Shown: positions 39,641 through 48,064 of the stretch, one piece after another
How positions within the stretch are numbered: the stretch's first letter is position 1
Layout of the letters: every line of letters begins with the position of its first letter
The notes under the pieces: generated by a model
The model's database searches: none
What the model was told of the DNA's origin: nothing
The model's input: only the letters and a program-made list of their open reading frames with translations
NCBI GenBank assembly: GCA_016793245.1
Contig: JAEUHW010000391.1
Span: 1-54,250 of the forward strand
Origin: Planctomycetota bacterium
GTDB lineage: Bacteria; Planctomycetota; UBA1135; JADKAF01
Reading direction: 5' to 3'
Length of the DNA: 54,250 nucleotides
Position numbers and translations under genes: made by a program

Positions 39641-40612
39641 ATGCCCCGCCCCCTCAACATCGCCATCGCCACTCCGAGCCCCCGCGGCTCCACGCACGGC
39701 AACCGCATCACCGCGCTGCGCTGGGCGAAGCTCCTCCGCGAGCTCGGCCACCGCGTGTGGATCGACGGCGAAGCGGAGCGCGGAGCGCCCGATCTCCTGA
39801 TCGCGCTGCACGCGTGGCGCAGCGCCGCGGCGATCGAGCGGCAGCGCGCGCGGAACCCGCGGTTGCCAGTCGCGACAGCGCTGACCGGGACCGATCTCTA
39901 CGGCGCATACCGCGAGCTCGAGCTGACGCAGCGCACGCTCGCCCTCTCCGATCGATTGATCGTCCTCCAGCCGCTCGCGCTCCGCGCGCTCGCGCCCGAG
40001 CTTCGCGCGAAGGCGCGCGTCGTGCGGCAGTCGGCGCGTGCGCCGGAGCGCCGCATAGCTCCGGCCGCGGACCTCTTCGAGGTCGTCACCGTGAGCCATC
40101 TGCGCGCGGTGAAAGACCCGCTGCTCCCCGCGCGCGCCGCGCGCCGCGCGCCGGCGAGCTCGCGACTGCGCATCGTGCATCTCGGAGGCGCGCACGACGA
40201 GGCTTGGAAGCTCGCCGCCGAGCAGGAGATGCGGGAGAACCCGCGCTACCTCTGGCTCGGCGAGCGGCGCCACGCGGAGGCCTTGCCGTGGATTGCGCGC
40301 GCTCGCGCCTTCGTGCTGAGCTCGCGCAGCGAAGGGAGCCCGAGCGCGCTGCTCGAGGCGCTCGCGTGCGGGACGCCGGTGCTCGCGACGCGCATCGACG
40401 GCGCAGTCGCGAGCCTCGGACGTCGGCACCCCGGGCTCTTCGAGGTCGGCGATGAGGAGGGGCTCGCGGAGCTCTTTCGGCGCTGCGAGGCGGAACCCGC
40501 GTTCCTCGCGGAGCTCGCGCGGCGCAGCCGCCGGCTCGCGGCCCTCGTCGCGCCGGAGCGCGAGCGCGACGCCCTGCACCAGTTGATCGCGGAGCTCGCG
40601 CCGGAGATCTGA
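39641..40612 (+). CDS. senB: SenB-like selenosugar synthase (GT4-type glycosyltransferase)
   Basis: The protein has 323 residues. It opens with 'IAIATPSPRGSTHGNRITAL' and contains 'ALTGTDLYGAYRELEL', 'DRLIVLQPLALRAL', 'VVRQSARAP', 'VTVSHLRAVKDPLLPARAAR', 'RYLWLGERRHAEALPW' and the GT4 E-x7-E block 'SEGSPSALLEALACGTPVLA'. This set matches my memory of the TIGR04348 family, to which the selenosugar synthase SenB belongs. SenB makes a C-Se bond between a UDP-sugar and selenophosphate in selenoneine biosynthesis. Neither senA nor senC/selD is in the window, so the product may be a selenosugar used elsewhere, or the activity may differ. The gene follows the CAP-protein gene by 19 bp, which may be incidental. 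The family call is stronger than the function call. Confidence 0.75.
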   Translation: MPRPLNIAIATPSPRGSTHGNRITALRWAKLLRELGHRVWIDGEAERGAPDLLIALHAWRSAAAIERQRARNPRLPVATALTGTDLYGAYRELELTQRTLALSDRLIVLQPLALRALAPELRAKARVVRQSARAPERRIAPAADLFEVVTVSHLRAVKDPLLPARAARRAPASSRLRIVHLGGAHDEAWKLAAEQEMRENPRYLWLGERRHAEALPWIARARAFVLSSRSEGSPSALLEALACGTPVLATRIDGAVASLGRRHPGLFEVGDEEGLAELFRRCEAEPAFLAELARRSRRLAALVAPERERDALHQLIAELAPEI

Positions 40613-40622
40613 GCGCGCCTCG

Positions 40623-40650
40623 CGTCCAGCGCACCGGAAGGGGCTGGACG
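40623..40650 (+). terminator. Possible weak terminator after the SenB-like gene
   Basis: An 8-bp perfect stem (arms 40623-40630 CGTCCAGC and 40643-40650) with a 12-base loop lies 11 bp after the stop codon. No T-run follows, so this could be coincidence in GC-rich DNA. Confidence 0.3.
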
Positions 40651-40788
40651 ATCCAGGTCCGAGCGACGTGCTGCGCCCTGGCGCGCTCGCCCTCCAGGCA
40701 GGGAGGGCGGCCGATTCCGCAGTTGCGGCGCCCCGCGGCCAGGGGCTCTATTGCTGCACGTCCGACCTCCTCTCCCCGCGAGCCGCTC

Positions 40789-43700
40789 ATGGCCCAGTTC
40801 TTCATCCGCCGGCCGATCGTCGCGATCGTGATCTCGATCCTGACGGTGCTGCTGGGCGTCCTCACGCTGAAGGGTCTCTCGGTCGAGCAGTATCCCTTCC
40901 TCGCGCCGCCGAACATCCGCGTCACCGCGAACTACCCCGGCGCCTCGGCCGAGGCCGTCGAGCAGTCCGTCGCGACGCCGGTCGAGCAGGAGGTGAACGG
41001 CGTCGACCGCCTGATCTACATGAAGTCGTCGAACACGAGCGACGGCCGCATGTTGCTCGACGTCAACTTCGAGGTCGGCACCGATCAGGACATCGCGAAC
41101 GTCCTCACGCAGAACCGCGTGTCCGCCGCGCAAGCGCGCCTCCCGAAGGAGGTCGCGCAGCAGGGCGTCACGGTGAAGAAGCAGAGCCCGAGCATCTTGA
41201 TGCTCATCTCGGTCTACTCGCCGGAGGACGCCTACGACGCGGGCTACCTGCTCAACTACTGCGGCATCAACCTGCGCGACCGCCTGCTGCGCATCCCCGG
41301 CATCGCGCAGGTCGATCTCTTCGGCGGCGCCGAGTACGGCATGCGCATCTGGATGGAGCCCGACAGGATGGCGAAGCTCGGCATCGTGCCGAGCGACATC
41401 GCCGCGGCGATCCAGGAGCAGAACCTCCAGGCTCCCGCGGGCAAGGTCGGCGGAGCTCCCACGCCGGCCGACCAAGAGTTCACGCGCACGGTGAGCGCCC
41501 CGGGGCGCTTGATCACGACCGAGGAGTTCGAGGCGATCATCCTGCGCGAGTCGCCGAACGGCGAGATCGTGCGCATCGGCGACATCGGGCACGCGGAGCT
41601 CGGCGCGCAGGACTACAACGCGTTCGGGCGCCTGAACGGCAAGCCCGCCGGCGCGATGGCGGTCTACCTGCTGCCGGGCGCCGACCAGCTCCGCGCCGCC
41701 GAGACCATCTACCACGCGATGGAGGAGGCGAAGAAGGCCTTCCCGTCCGGCATGGACTACAAGATCGTCTACGACACGACGCCGGCGGTCGAAGCCTCGA
41801 TCCACGAGATCGTGAAGACCTTCATCGAGGCGCTGATCCTCGTCACCCTCGTCGTGTTCGTGTTCCTGCAGAACCTGCGCGCGACGATCATCCCGCTGAT
41901 CACGATCCCCGTATCGCTGATCGGGACCTTCATCTTCTTCCCGATGCTGGGCTTCTCGCTGAACACGCTCTCGATGTTCGGCCTCGTGCTCGCGATCGGC
42001 ATCGTGGTCGACGACGCGATCGTCGTCGTCGAGGCCGTGATCCACCACCTGGAGCACGGCCTCTCGCCGCGCGACGCCACGGTGAAGGCGATGCAGGAGG
42101 TCTCCGGCCCCGTGATCGGCATCGCGCTCATCCTCTCGGCGGTGTTCGTGCCCGTGGCGCTGCTCGGCGGCTTGGTCGGCAGCATGTACAAGCAGTTCGC
42201 GCTCACCATCGCGATCTCCGTGCTGCTCTCGGCGTTCAACGCGCTCTCGCTGACGCCGGCGCTCTGCGCCTTGATGCTGAAGCCGCCGAAGCCGGCGCGC
42301 GGCCCGCTGGGCGTCTTCTTCCGCGGCTTCAACAAGGTCTTCGACGTCACGACCAAGGGCTACGTCGGCGTCTCGCGCGTGCTCGTGCGGCGCTCCTTCG
42401 TGACCTTGCTCCTGGTCGGTGCGGTCGGCCTGGGAGCCGGCCTGATCGCGAAGCAGCTCCCCGCGGGTTTCATTCCCGACGAGGACCAGGGCATCTTCGG
42501 GGTGAGCGTGCAGCTCCCTGCCGGTGCCTCGCTCGCGCGCACGAGCGCCGTGCTGCAAGAGGTCGAGCAGATCCTCGGCGAGACCGAAGGCGTCGAGTCG
42601 TTCCAGACGATCGGCGGCTATGGCGCGGCGACCGCGACCTACCAATCGAACTACGGCTCGATCTTCGCGCGCTTGAAGCCGTGGGAAGAGCGAAAGACCG
42701 AAGAGCTCCACGTGCGCGGCGTGATGGCGAAGCTCATGCAGCGCTTCTCCGCGATCCCCGAGGCGGTGATCTTCCCCTTCAACATCCCGACGCTCTCGGG
42801 CTTCGGCTCGGCCGCGGGCTTCAACTTCCTCATTCAGGATCGCAGCGGCACGAAGAGCGTCGAGGAGATGGGCGCGCTCACGCAGAAGTTCCTCGCGGCG
42901 GCCCGGCAGCGCCAGGAGCTCGGGACGATCTTCACCTCGTTCGACCCCAACTACCCGCAGGTGAAGATCGACCTCGATCGCGACAAAGCACGCGCGCTCG
43001 GCGTCCCCGTGAACGAGGCCTTCCAGACGCTGTCCGCGTTCCTCGGCGGCAGCTACATCAACGACTTCAATCGCTTCGGCCGCCTCTACCGCGTCTACGT
43101 CCAAGCCGACGCGAGCGGACGCCTGAAGGCCGAGGACATCGGCAACATCCACGTGCGCTCGAAGACGACCGGCGCGATGGTTCCGCTCTCGACCTTGATG
43201 ACGGTCGCGGACGGCACCGGCACCGAGCTCACCAATCGCTTCAATCTCCTCCGCTCGGTCGAGATCCAAGGCGCGCCGGCCCGCGGCGCGACCTCGGGCG
43301 AAGCTCTGGCCGCCCTGGAAGAGGTCTTCGACGCGACGATGCCTCCCGAAATGGATCGCGCGTACGCGCTGATGTCCTACCAGGAGAAGATCGCGCCGCC
43401 CGCCGCCCCCACCTTCGTGATGGCGATCGTCTGCGTCTTCCTGCTGCTGGCCGCGATGTACGAGAGCTGGCGCCTGCCGTGGGCCGTGCTGCTCGGCTCA
43501 CCGCTGGTGGTCCTCGGCTCCTTCTTCGGCACCTGGCTCGAGGGCTACGACTTGAACGTCTACGTGCAGATCGGCCTGGTCATGCTCATCGGCCTCGCGG
43601 CGAAGAACGCGATCCTGATCGTCGAGTTCGCGAAGGCGAAGCACGAGGAAGGCGAGTCGCTCGAGGACGCGGCCCTCACCTCGGCGCGCCTCCGCTTCCG

Positions 43701-43950
43701 CCCGATCCTGATGACCGCCTTCGCGTTCATCCTCGGCGTCGTCCCGCTCATGCTCGCGAACGGCGCCGGCGCGGGCGCGCAGAACGTGATGGGCACGGGC
43801 GTCTTCTGGGGCATGCTCGTCGCCACGGCGCTCGGCGTGTTCATCATCCCGGGGAACTACACCTTCGTCGAAGGGCTGCTGCGCAAGAAGACCGCGGCGC
43901 AGCCGAAGACCGCAACGAGCGACGCGGAGCACGCGCCTCCGGCGCACTGA
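40789..43950 (+). CDS. RND (HAE1/AcrB-like) efflux permease
   Basis: This inner-membrane pump exports hydrophobic compounds using the proton gradient. The protein has 1053 residues, the standard size. TM1 begins at about residue 9 (PIVAIVISILTVLLG). The proton-relay residues are present: the Asp pair D408/D409 in 'GIVVDDAIVVVEAV' and K939 in 'GLAAKNAILIVEF', matching AcrB D407/D408/K940. Two large periplasmic loops are in the expected places. The ATG at 40789 is the standard MAQFFIRRPI start of the family. Usually this gene sits with a membrane fusion protein and an outer membrane TolC, but neither is adjacent here; the neighbours are the SenB-like gene and a small membrane protein. A 13-bp near-perfect hairpin follows the stop. 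Confidence 0.95.
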   Translation: MAQFFIRRPIVAIVISILTVLLGVLTLKGLSVEQYPFLAPPNIRVTANYPGASAEAVEQSVATPVEQEVNGVDRLIYMKSSNTSDGRMLLDVNFEVGTDQDIANVLTQNRVSAAQARLPKEVAQQGVTVKKQSPSILMLISVYSPEDAYDAGYLLNYCGINLRDRLLRIPGIAQVDLFGGAEYGMRIWMEPDRMAKLGIVPSDIAAAIQEQNLQAPAGKVGGAPTPADQEFTRTVSAPGRLITTEEFEAIILRESPNGEIVRIGDIGHAELGAQDYNAFGRLNGKPAGAMAVYLLPGADQLRAAETIYHAMEEAKKAFPSGMDYKIVYDTTPAVEASIHEIVKTFIEALILVTLVVFVFLQNLRATIIPLITIPVSLIGTFIFFPMLGFSLNTLSMFGLVLAIGIVVDDAIVVVEAVIHHLEHGLSPRDATVKAMQEVSGPVIGIALILSAVFVPVALLGGLVGSMYKQFALTIAISVLLSAFNALSLTPALCALMLKPPKPARGPLGVFFRGFNKVFDVTTKGYVGVSRVLVRRSFVTLLLVGAVGLGAGLIAKQLPAGFIPDEDQGIFGVSVQLPAGASLARTSAVLQEVEQILGETEGVESFQTIGGYGAATATYQSNYGSIFARLKPWEERKTEELHVRGVMAKLMQRFSAIPEAVIFPFNIPTLSGFGSAAGFNFLIQDRSGTKSVEEMGALTQKFLAAARQRQELGTIFTSFDPNYPQVKIDLDRDKARALGVPVNEAFQTLSAFLGGSYINDFNRFGRLYRVYVQADASGRLKAEDIGNIHVRSKTTGAMVPLSTLMTVADGTGTELTNRFNLLRSVEIQGAPARGATSGEALAALEEVFDATMPPEMDRAYALMSYQEKIAPPAAPTFVMAIVCVFLLLAAMYESWRLPWAVLLGSPLVVLGSFFGTWLEGYDLNVYVQIGLVMLIGLAAKNAILIVEFAKAKHEEGESLEDAALTSARLRFRPILMTAFAFILGVVPLMLANGAGAGAQNVMGTGVFWGMLVATALGVFIIPGNYTFVEGLLRKKTAAQPKTATSDAEHAPPAH

Positions 43951-43958
43951 GCGGCGGG

Positions 43959-43988
43959 CTGCAGCAGCGCCTGACGGCGCCGCTGCAG
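43959..43988. terminator. Hairpin between convergent RND and small membrane protein genes
   Basis: Arms 43959-43971 and 43976-43988 pair over 13 bp with one mismatch and a 4-base loop TGAC. It lies 8 bp after the RND stop. No T-run follows, so termination is likely but not certain. Confidence 0.5.
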
Positions 43989-44047
43989 TGACTTCGAGCG
44001 CGGCGCCCGACGGAGAGCAGTGGTGACGCCACGTCTCCTTCGATCGA

Positions 44048-44413
44048 TCAGGAATCGGGTGCGGCGCCGGCGCTCCGCCGAGAGGGACGCGTCAGCAACC
44101 AGCCCGCGAGAGCTCCGAGTCCGCCCCACTGGATCGCGCCGGACAGCAGGAACACCGCGACCCATCCACCGTGCGTGCGCGGGATGCGCACTGCCAGCAG
44201 CGCCTCGAAGGTTTCCAGCACGACCAGGCCACCGTAGTTCGCGATCACGAGCGCGACCTTGGAGTTCGCCCGCCCGACTCCGTGCTCCTCGCGGTAGCGC
44301 ATCTCCTCGAGGTGCCAGCTCCCGACCCACGCCGCGTTGCAGGCGATCGTAGCGAGCGCGACGAGGGCGATGACGATCCAGCGCGGGCACTTGCGTCGCT
44401 CCGCAGAAGGCAT
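44048..44413 (-). CDS. Small membrane protein of unknown function
   Basis: The protein has 121 residues, with three hydrophobic segments at about 12-30 (WIVIALVALATIACNAAWV), 52-72 (KVALVIANYGGLVVLETFEAL) and 82-107 (GWVAVFLLSGAIQWGGLGAL, with WLL after it). I do not recognise a family. It starts 12 bp after the stop of the FG-GAP lipoprotein gene and is most likely the last gene of that operon. The rest of the gap to the RND stop holds only the hairpin at 43959-43988. Confidence 0.68.
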   Translation of the reverse strand: MPSAERRKCPRWIVIALVALATIACNAAWVGSWHLEEMRYREEHGVGRANSKVALVIANYGGLVVLETFEALLAVRIPRTHGGWVAVFLLSGAIQWGGLGALAGWLLTRPSRRSAGAAPDS

Positions 44414-44425
44414 CGCGACGCCCGC

Positions 44426-47400
44426 TCAGCGCGCGAGCGCCGCGCGCGCCGCCGGCCCGCTCGCGAGCCCGAAGAGCAGATCGAGCCGCCCGTCGCGATC
44501 GAGGTCGCCGAACACCACCACGCGCCGCGCTTCGTCGCCGAGGCCGACCTCGAGGCTGGCATAGCCGACGCCGCTCGGCGCGCGGAAGACGCAGTTTGCA
44601 CCGCGCTGCTCGGCGAAGAGGAGCTCGGGAACGCCGTCGCCATCGAGATCGGCGAGGGTCGCTCCGCGCGAGCGTTCGGTGCCGGTGAGCACCTGGCGCA
44701 GCGTGGCGCTCGTGATCGAGAGCTCCCAGAGGAGATCGAGGTCTTGGTCCTCGTCGTCGGAGGCCTGCAAGAGCTCGAGGTCGCCGTCGCCATCGAGATC
44801 GCCCAGAGCGAGCGCGCTGGTGTCGAGCGCGAGACCGAAGTCATAGGCCGCGACGAAGCCGCCGAGGCCGTTGCCGCGCAGCACGCGATCGGTGAGCCCA
44901 GCGCGGCCGAGCACGAGATCGAGGTCGCCGTCGCGATCGAGGTCGCCCGCGGCGAGAGCCCGCACCGGGCTCGCATCGAGGAGGAGCGGCGGCGCGAAGA
45001 GGTCGTTCGCCGTGGCGCTGGTGCCGCGGTGCAGGTGCAAGCGCACGCCGTTCGGTCCGCCGAGCAACGCGTCGAGATAGCCGTTGCGATCGAAGTCGAG
45101 GAGCAGCACGGCCTCGGTGCCGAGGCCGCTGTCGAGACCTTCGTTGGAGAGCACGAAGCTGGCACCACCCTCGTTGCGCCAGAGGCGCGAGGCGCCTTGG
45201 CCGGCTTCGCCGATCAGCAGATCGAGGTCGCCATCGCGATCGAGATCGCCGAGGGCCACCGCCGCGCCGCGCTCCTTCGTCGCCGCCGGCAGCGCGAACG
45301 GCGCGCCGAAGCCGCCGGCGCCATCGCCGAGATAGAAGAGATCGTCGTCGCCCACGCCGCGCCCGAGCACGAGGTCGAGCACGCCGTCGCCGTCGAGATC
45401 GCCGAGCGCCACGGCGAGCGTCTCTGCGTTCGCGCGGCCTTCGATGCCGGGCTCGGTCGAGAGCGCGATCGGCGCGAGCAGCGCCGCCGTCTTCGATGAA
45501 CGCAGCGCGGCGGTGACACCCGCGGCGCCCCCGCCGACGACGAGATCCGTGGCGCCGTCGCGTTCGAGCTCGAGTGCCAGCAAGGAGCGCACATCGCGCG
45601 CGCTGATCGTGGCCGCCACGGCGCCAAGTCCGGTGGCCTCTCCGCGCCGGAGCTGCGTCCCGGCACTCGTGCCCACGGCGAGATCCGAGAAGCCATCCCC
45701 ATCGAAGTCGAGGCTGGCGAACGCGGTCACCGCGGCGCCGCCCACGCGCTCTTCGAGATACGCGAACGGCGTCGCCTGCGCGCGCAGCACGCTGAGCCCC
45801 TCACTACCACCGACCACGAGATCGAGCGCGCCATCGCGCGCGAGATCGAACACCGCGACCGCTCGCGCCCCTTCGATCGGCACGCTCAGGCGATCCGAGA
45901 GCACGCCGCGCCCGTCGTTCGCGCGCACGAGCAGGCGCCCGGCGAACGCGTCGGCAGAGGCGAGATCGAGATCGCCGTCGCGATCGAGGTCGGCGAGGAG
46001 CAGCGCGCCTTCTTCGATACCCGCGAAGCCCAAGCTCGCATCGGCTCCGCCGAAGGTCCCGGAACCGGTGCCGAACCAGAGCTCATCGCTGTCGGTCGCG
46101 AGGTCGAGGATGCCGTCGCCGTTCAGATCGCCGATCGCCAAGCGCCGCGTGTCCCCGCTCGGAATCGGCGGCGAGGGCAGGAAGAGCCCGCCGCCGAGGC
46201 CGCGGAAGACGATCGTGCCGAACGCATTCGCGGCGACGAGATCGAGCCGGCCGTCGCGATCGAAGTCGCCGCTCCGCACCGCGGCGAAGCTCTCCGGCGA
46301 GAGCACGGTCGGCGATGCGGCGAAGCCGCCGCCCGAAGTGCGCGGCAGATAGAGCAGGCCGGACGAGGTCGCGAGCACGAGATCGGCCAGCGCGTCCCCA
46401 TCGAAATCGCCCGTCGCGATCTCCGCGACGATCCGTCCGATGCCGAAGCGCTCGAACTTCGCCGAGCCATCGTTGCGCCAGGCGAGATCGCCGGCGGCGG
46501 CGCAGGCGATCAGTACATCGCTCGAGCCATCGCCATCGAAGTCGGACAACTCCAGCGCGCGCGCGTCGTCCGCGCCGTCGCTGAGCGCCGGCCCGAAGAG
46601 CTTCGCGCTCAACACGAGCCCGCTCACGCGCAGATCGTAGGCGCGCGTGGGCGCGTCACCTCTCGCCACGACGAGCTCCACGCCGCCGTCACCGTCGAGC
46701 TCGCCGAGCTCGATGGCGCTGGTCGTGCCCGCTCCGAGCTGAACGGCGCTGCTCGCGGTGTAGCCGCCCAAGCTGTCCGCGAGGAAGAGCTGCAGCCTGC
46801 CACTCGCCGAGACCAAGGCCAGATCGCGTCGATTCAGCGCATCGAGATCGCCGATCGCGACGCGCGGTCCCGAGCCGACATCGCTCATCGCGATCTCCGG
46901 TCCGCGCGCGTAGCTCGGCGGAACGCTGCCCGTCGCGAACCAGATCTGCACGCGCTCGTCGTCCGTCGCGAAGGCGAGGTCGGCGCGAGCGTCGCCATCG
47001 AGGTCGCCCGTCGCGAGATCGCTGATCGGGACCGCCGTCGCTCCCAGGGGAGCGCCGCCGACCAAGACGAAGCTCCCCGCTTGCACGCGATAGAGCTGGC
47101 TCGGCGCGGAGCGCTGCGCCACGACGAGCGCATCGACGACGTCGTTCCCGTTGAGATCGAGCAACGCGAGATCGACGACGGAGCTCGCGCTGCCGAAGTC
47201 CTGCGGCGCGAAGCTCCCCCCCGCGCTCGCGCGCCACAAGACGAGTTGCCCCTGGCTCGCGCTCACGAGGTCGAGGTCGCCATCGCCGTCGACATCGCCC
47301 GCAGCGATGGCTACCGCCGGAGCCGCGAGCCTTAAGCGCGAACGGCGTACGAAGCCGCCGACGCCGTTGCCGCGCCAGAACGCGAGCTCGTCCTGCCCCG

Positions 47401-48064
47401 CGATGGCGACGTCGAGGGCGCTGCCGCCGGCGAGACCGATGCCGCTCGCCAGTGCCTGCGAGCGCGTGGCGAGAGCGGCGAGCGGACTCGTCGCGAACCC
47501 CGGCGCGAGATCGATCTCGTTCGCCGCGACGCGCAGCGGTGAGCCGTCGTCCGCGCGCACGAGCGCGTCGGTCGGCGTGAAGCTCGCGAGCACTTCGAGT
47601 CCCGAGGGGCTCCCCGCACCGCCGCCCGCGTAACTCCCATCGATGGTGAGCGCGGGCGCGGTGCCGAGCACGATGGAGAGCTGCCGGCCGAGCGGACCCG
47701 CGCGCAGGACGGCGCCGTTGCCGAAGCTGTCGCCGTTGACCAAGAGCCGCAGCACGGCGTTGGGTGCGAGAGGTCCGACGGCGCCGGGATCGAGCACGAC
47801 CTCGGTGGAGAAGCCGATGACGACGAGGTCGCCCGCATCGACGACGCCGCTCGAGTTCTCGTCGACGTAGAGCGCGACGGGATCGACCGTCACCGCGCCG
47901 CCGGAACCACCGCCACCACCACCGCCGCCGCCTCCGCCGCCTCCCGCGAGGGCCGCGATCGAGACGGGGCCGCAGGATTGGAGTGCGAACGACGCCACCA
48001 TCGACGCCGCGGCGAGGACGGCCGACGCGCGACACCAGAGGATCGTAGAGAAGCTGCGCCTCAT
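44426..48064 (-). CDS. Giant FG-GAP (VCBS) repeat lipoprotein with poly-Gly tether
   Basis: The protein has 1212 residues. The lipoprotein signal ends in LQSC (C31). About ten residues later comes a run of 13 glycines, likely a flexible tether. Residues ~55-200 are a beta-rich N-terminal domain ('DPVALYVDENSSGVVDAGDL'). The rest, to the end, is a long array of FG-GAP/VCBS repeats with calcium-binding type loops such as 'AIAAGDVDGDGDLDLVSA', 'GDLDRDGDLDLLIG' and 'GDLDGDGDLELLQA', making one or more beta-propellers. Proteins of this type bind polymers or other cells. The ATG at 48064 overlaps the stop of the upstream lipoprotein gene (ATGA), so the two are coupled. The upstream open frame is a shadow of that gene. 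Confidence 0.87.
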   Translation of the reverse strand: MRRSFSTILWCRASAVLAAASMVASFALQSCGPVSIAALAGGGGGGGGGGGGGSGGAVTVDPVALYVDENSSGVVDAGDLVVIGFSTEVVLDPGAVGPLAPNAVLRLLVNGDSFGNGAVLRAGPLGRQLSIVLGTAPALTIDGSYAGGGAGSPSGLEVLASFTPTDALVRADDGSPLRVAANEIDLAPGFATSPLAALATRSQALASGIGLAGGSALDVAIAGQDELAFWRGNGVGGFVRRSRLRLAAPAVAIAAGDVDGDGDLDLVSASQGQLVLWRASAGGSFAPQDFGSASSVVDLALLDLNGNDVVDALVVAQRSAPSQLYRVQAGSFVLVGGAPLGATAVPISDLATGDLDGDARADLAFATDDERVQIWFATGSVPPSYARGPEIAMSDVGSGPRVAIGDLDALNRRDLALVSASGRLQLFLADSLGGYTASSAVQLGAGTTSAIELGELDGDGGVELVVARGDAPTRAYDLRVSGLVLSAKLFGPALSDGADDARALELSDFDGDGSSDVLIACAAAGDLAWRNDGSAKFERFGIGRIVAEIATGDFDGDALADLVLATSSGLLYLPRTSGGGFAASPTVLSPESFAAVRSGDFDRDGRLDLVAANAFGTIVFRGLGGGLFLPSPPIPSGDTRRLAIGDLNGDGILDLATDSDELWFGTGSGTFGGADASLGFAGIEEGALLLADLDRDGDLDLASADAFAGRLLVRANDGRGVLSDRLSVPIEGARAVAVFDLARDGALDLVVGGSEGLSVLRAQATPFAYLEERVGGAAVTAFASLDFDGDGFSDLAVGTSAGTQLRRGEATGLGAVAATISARDVRSLLALELERDGATDLVVGGGAAGVTAALRSSKTAALLAPIALSTEPGIEGRANAETLAVALGDLDGDGVLDLVLGRGVGDDDLFYLGDGAGGFGAPFALPAATKERGAAVALGDLDRDGDLDLLIGEAGQGASRLWRNEGGASFVLSNEGLDSGLGTEAVLLLDFDRNGYLDALLGGPNGVRLHLHRGTSATANDLFAPPLLLDASPVRALAAGDLDRDGDLDLVLGRAGLTDRVLRGNGLGGFVAAYDFGLALDTSALALGDLDGDGDLELLQASDDEDQDLDLLWELSITSATLRQVLTGTERSRGATLADLDGDGVPELLFAEQRGANCVFRAPSGVGYASLEVGLGDEARRVVVFGDLDRDGRLDLLFGLASGPAARAALAR

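Noticed and set aside
40246..43269. Very long open frame on the minus strand across the RND permease gene
   Set aside because: Its translation is rich in Arg, Asp, Glu and His without any family pattern. It mirrors the codon bias of the real gene on the other strand, as expected in GC-rich DNA.
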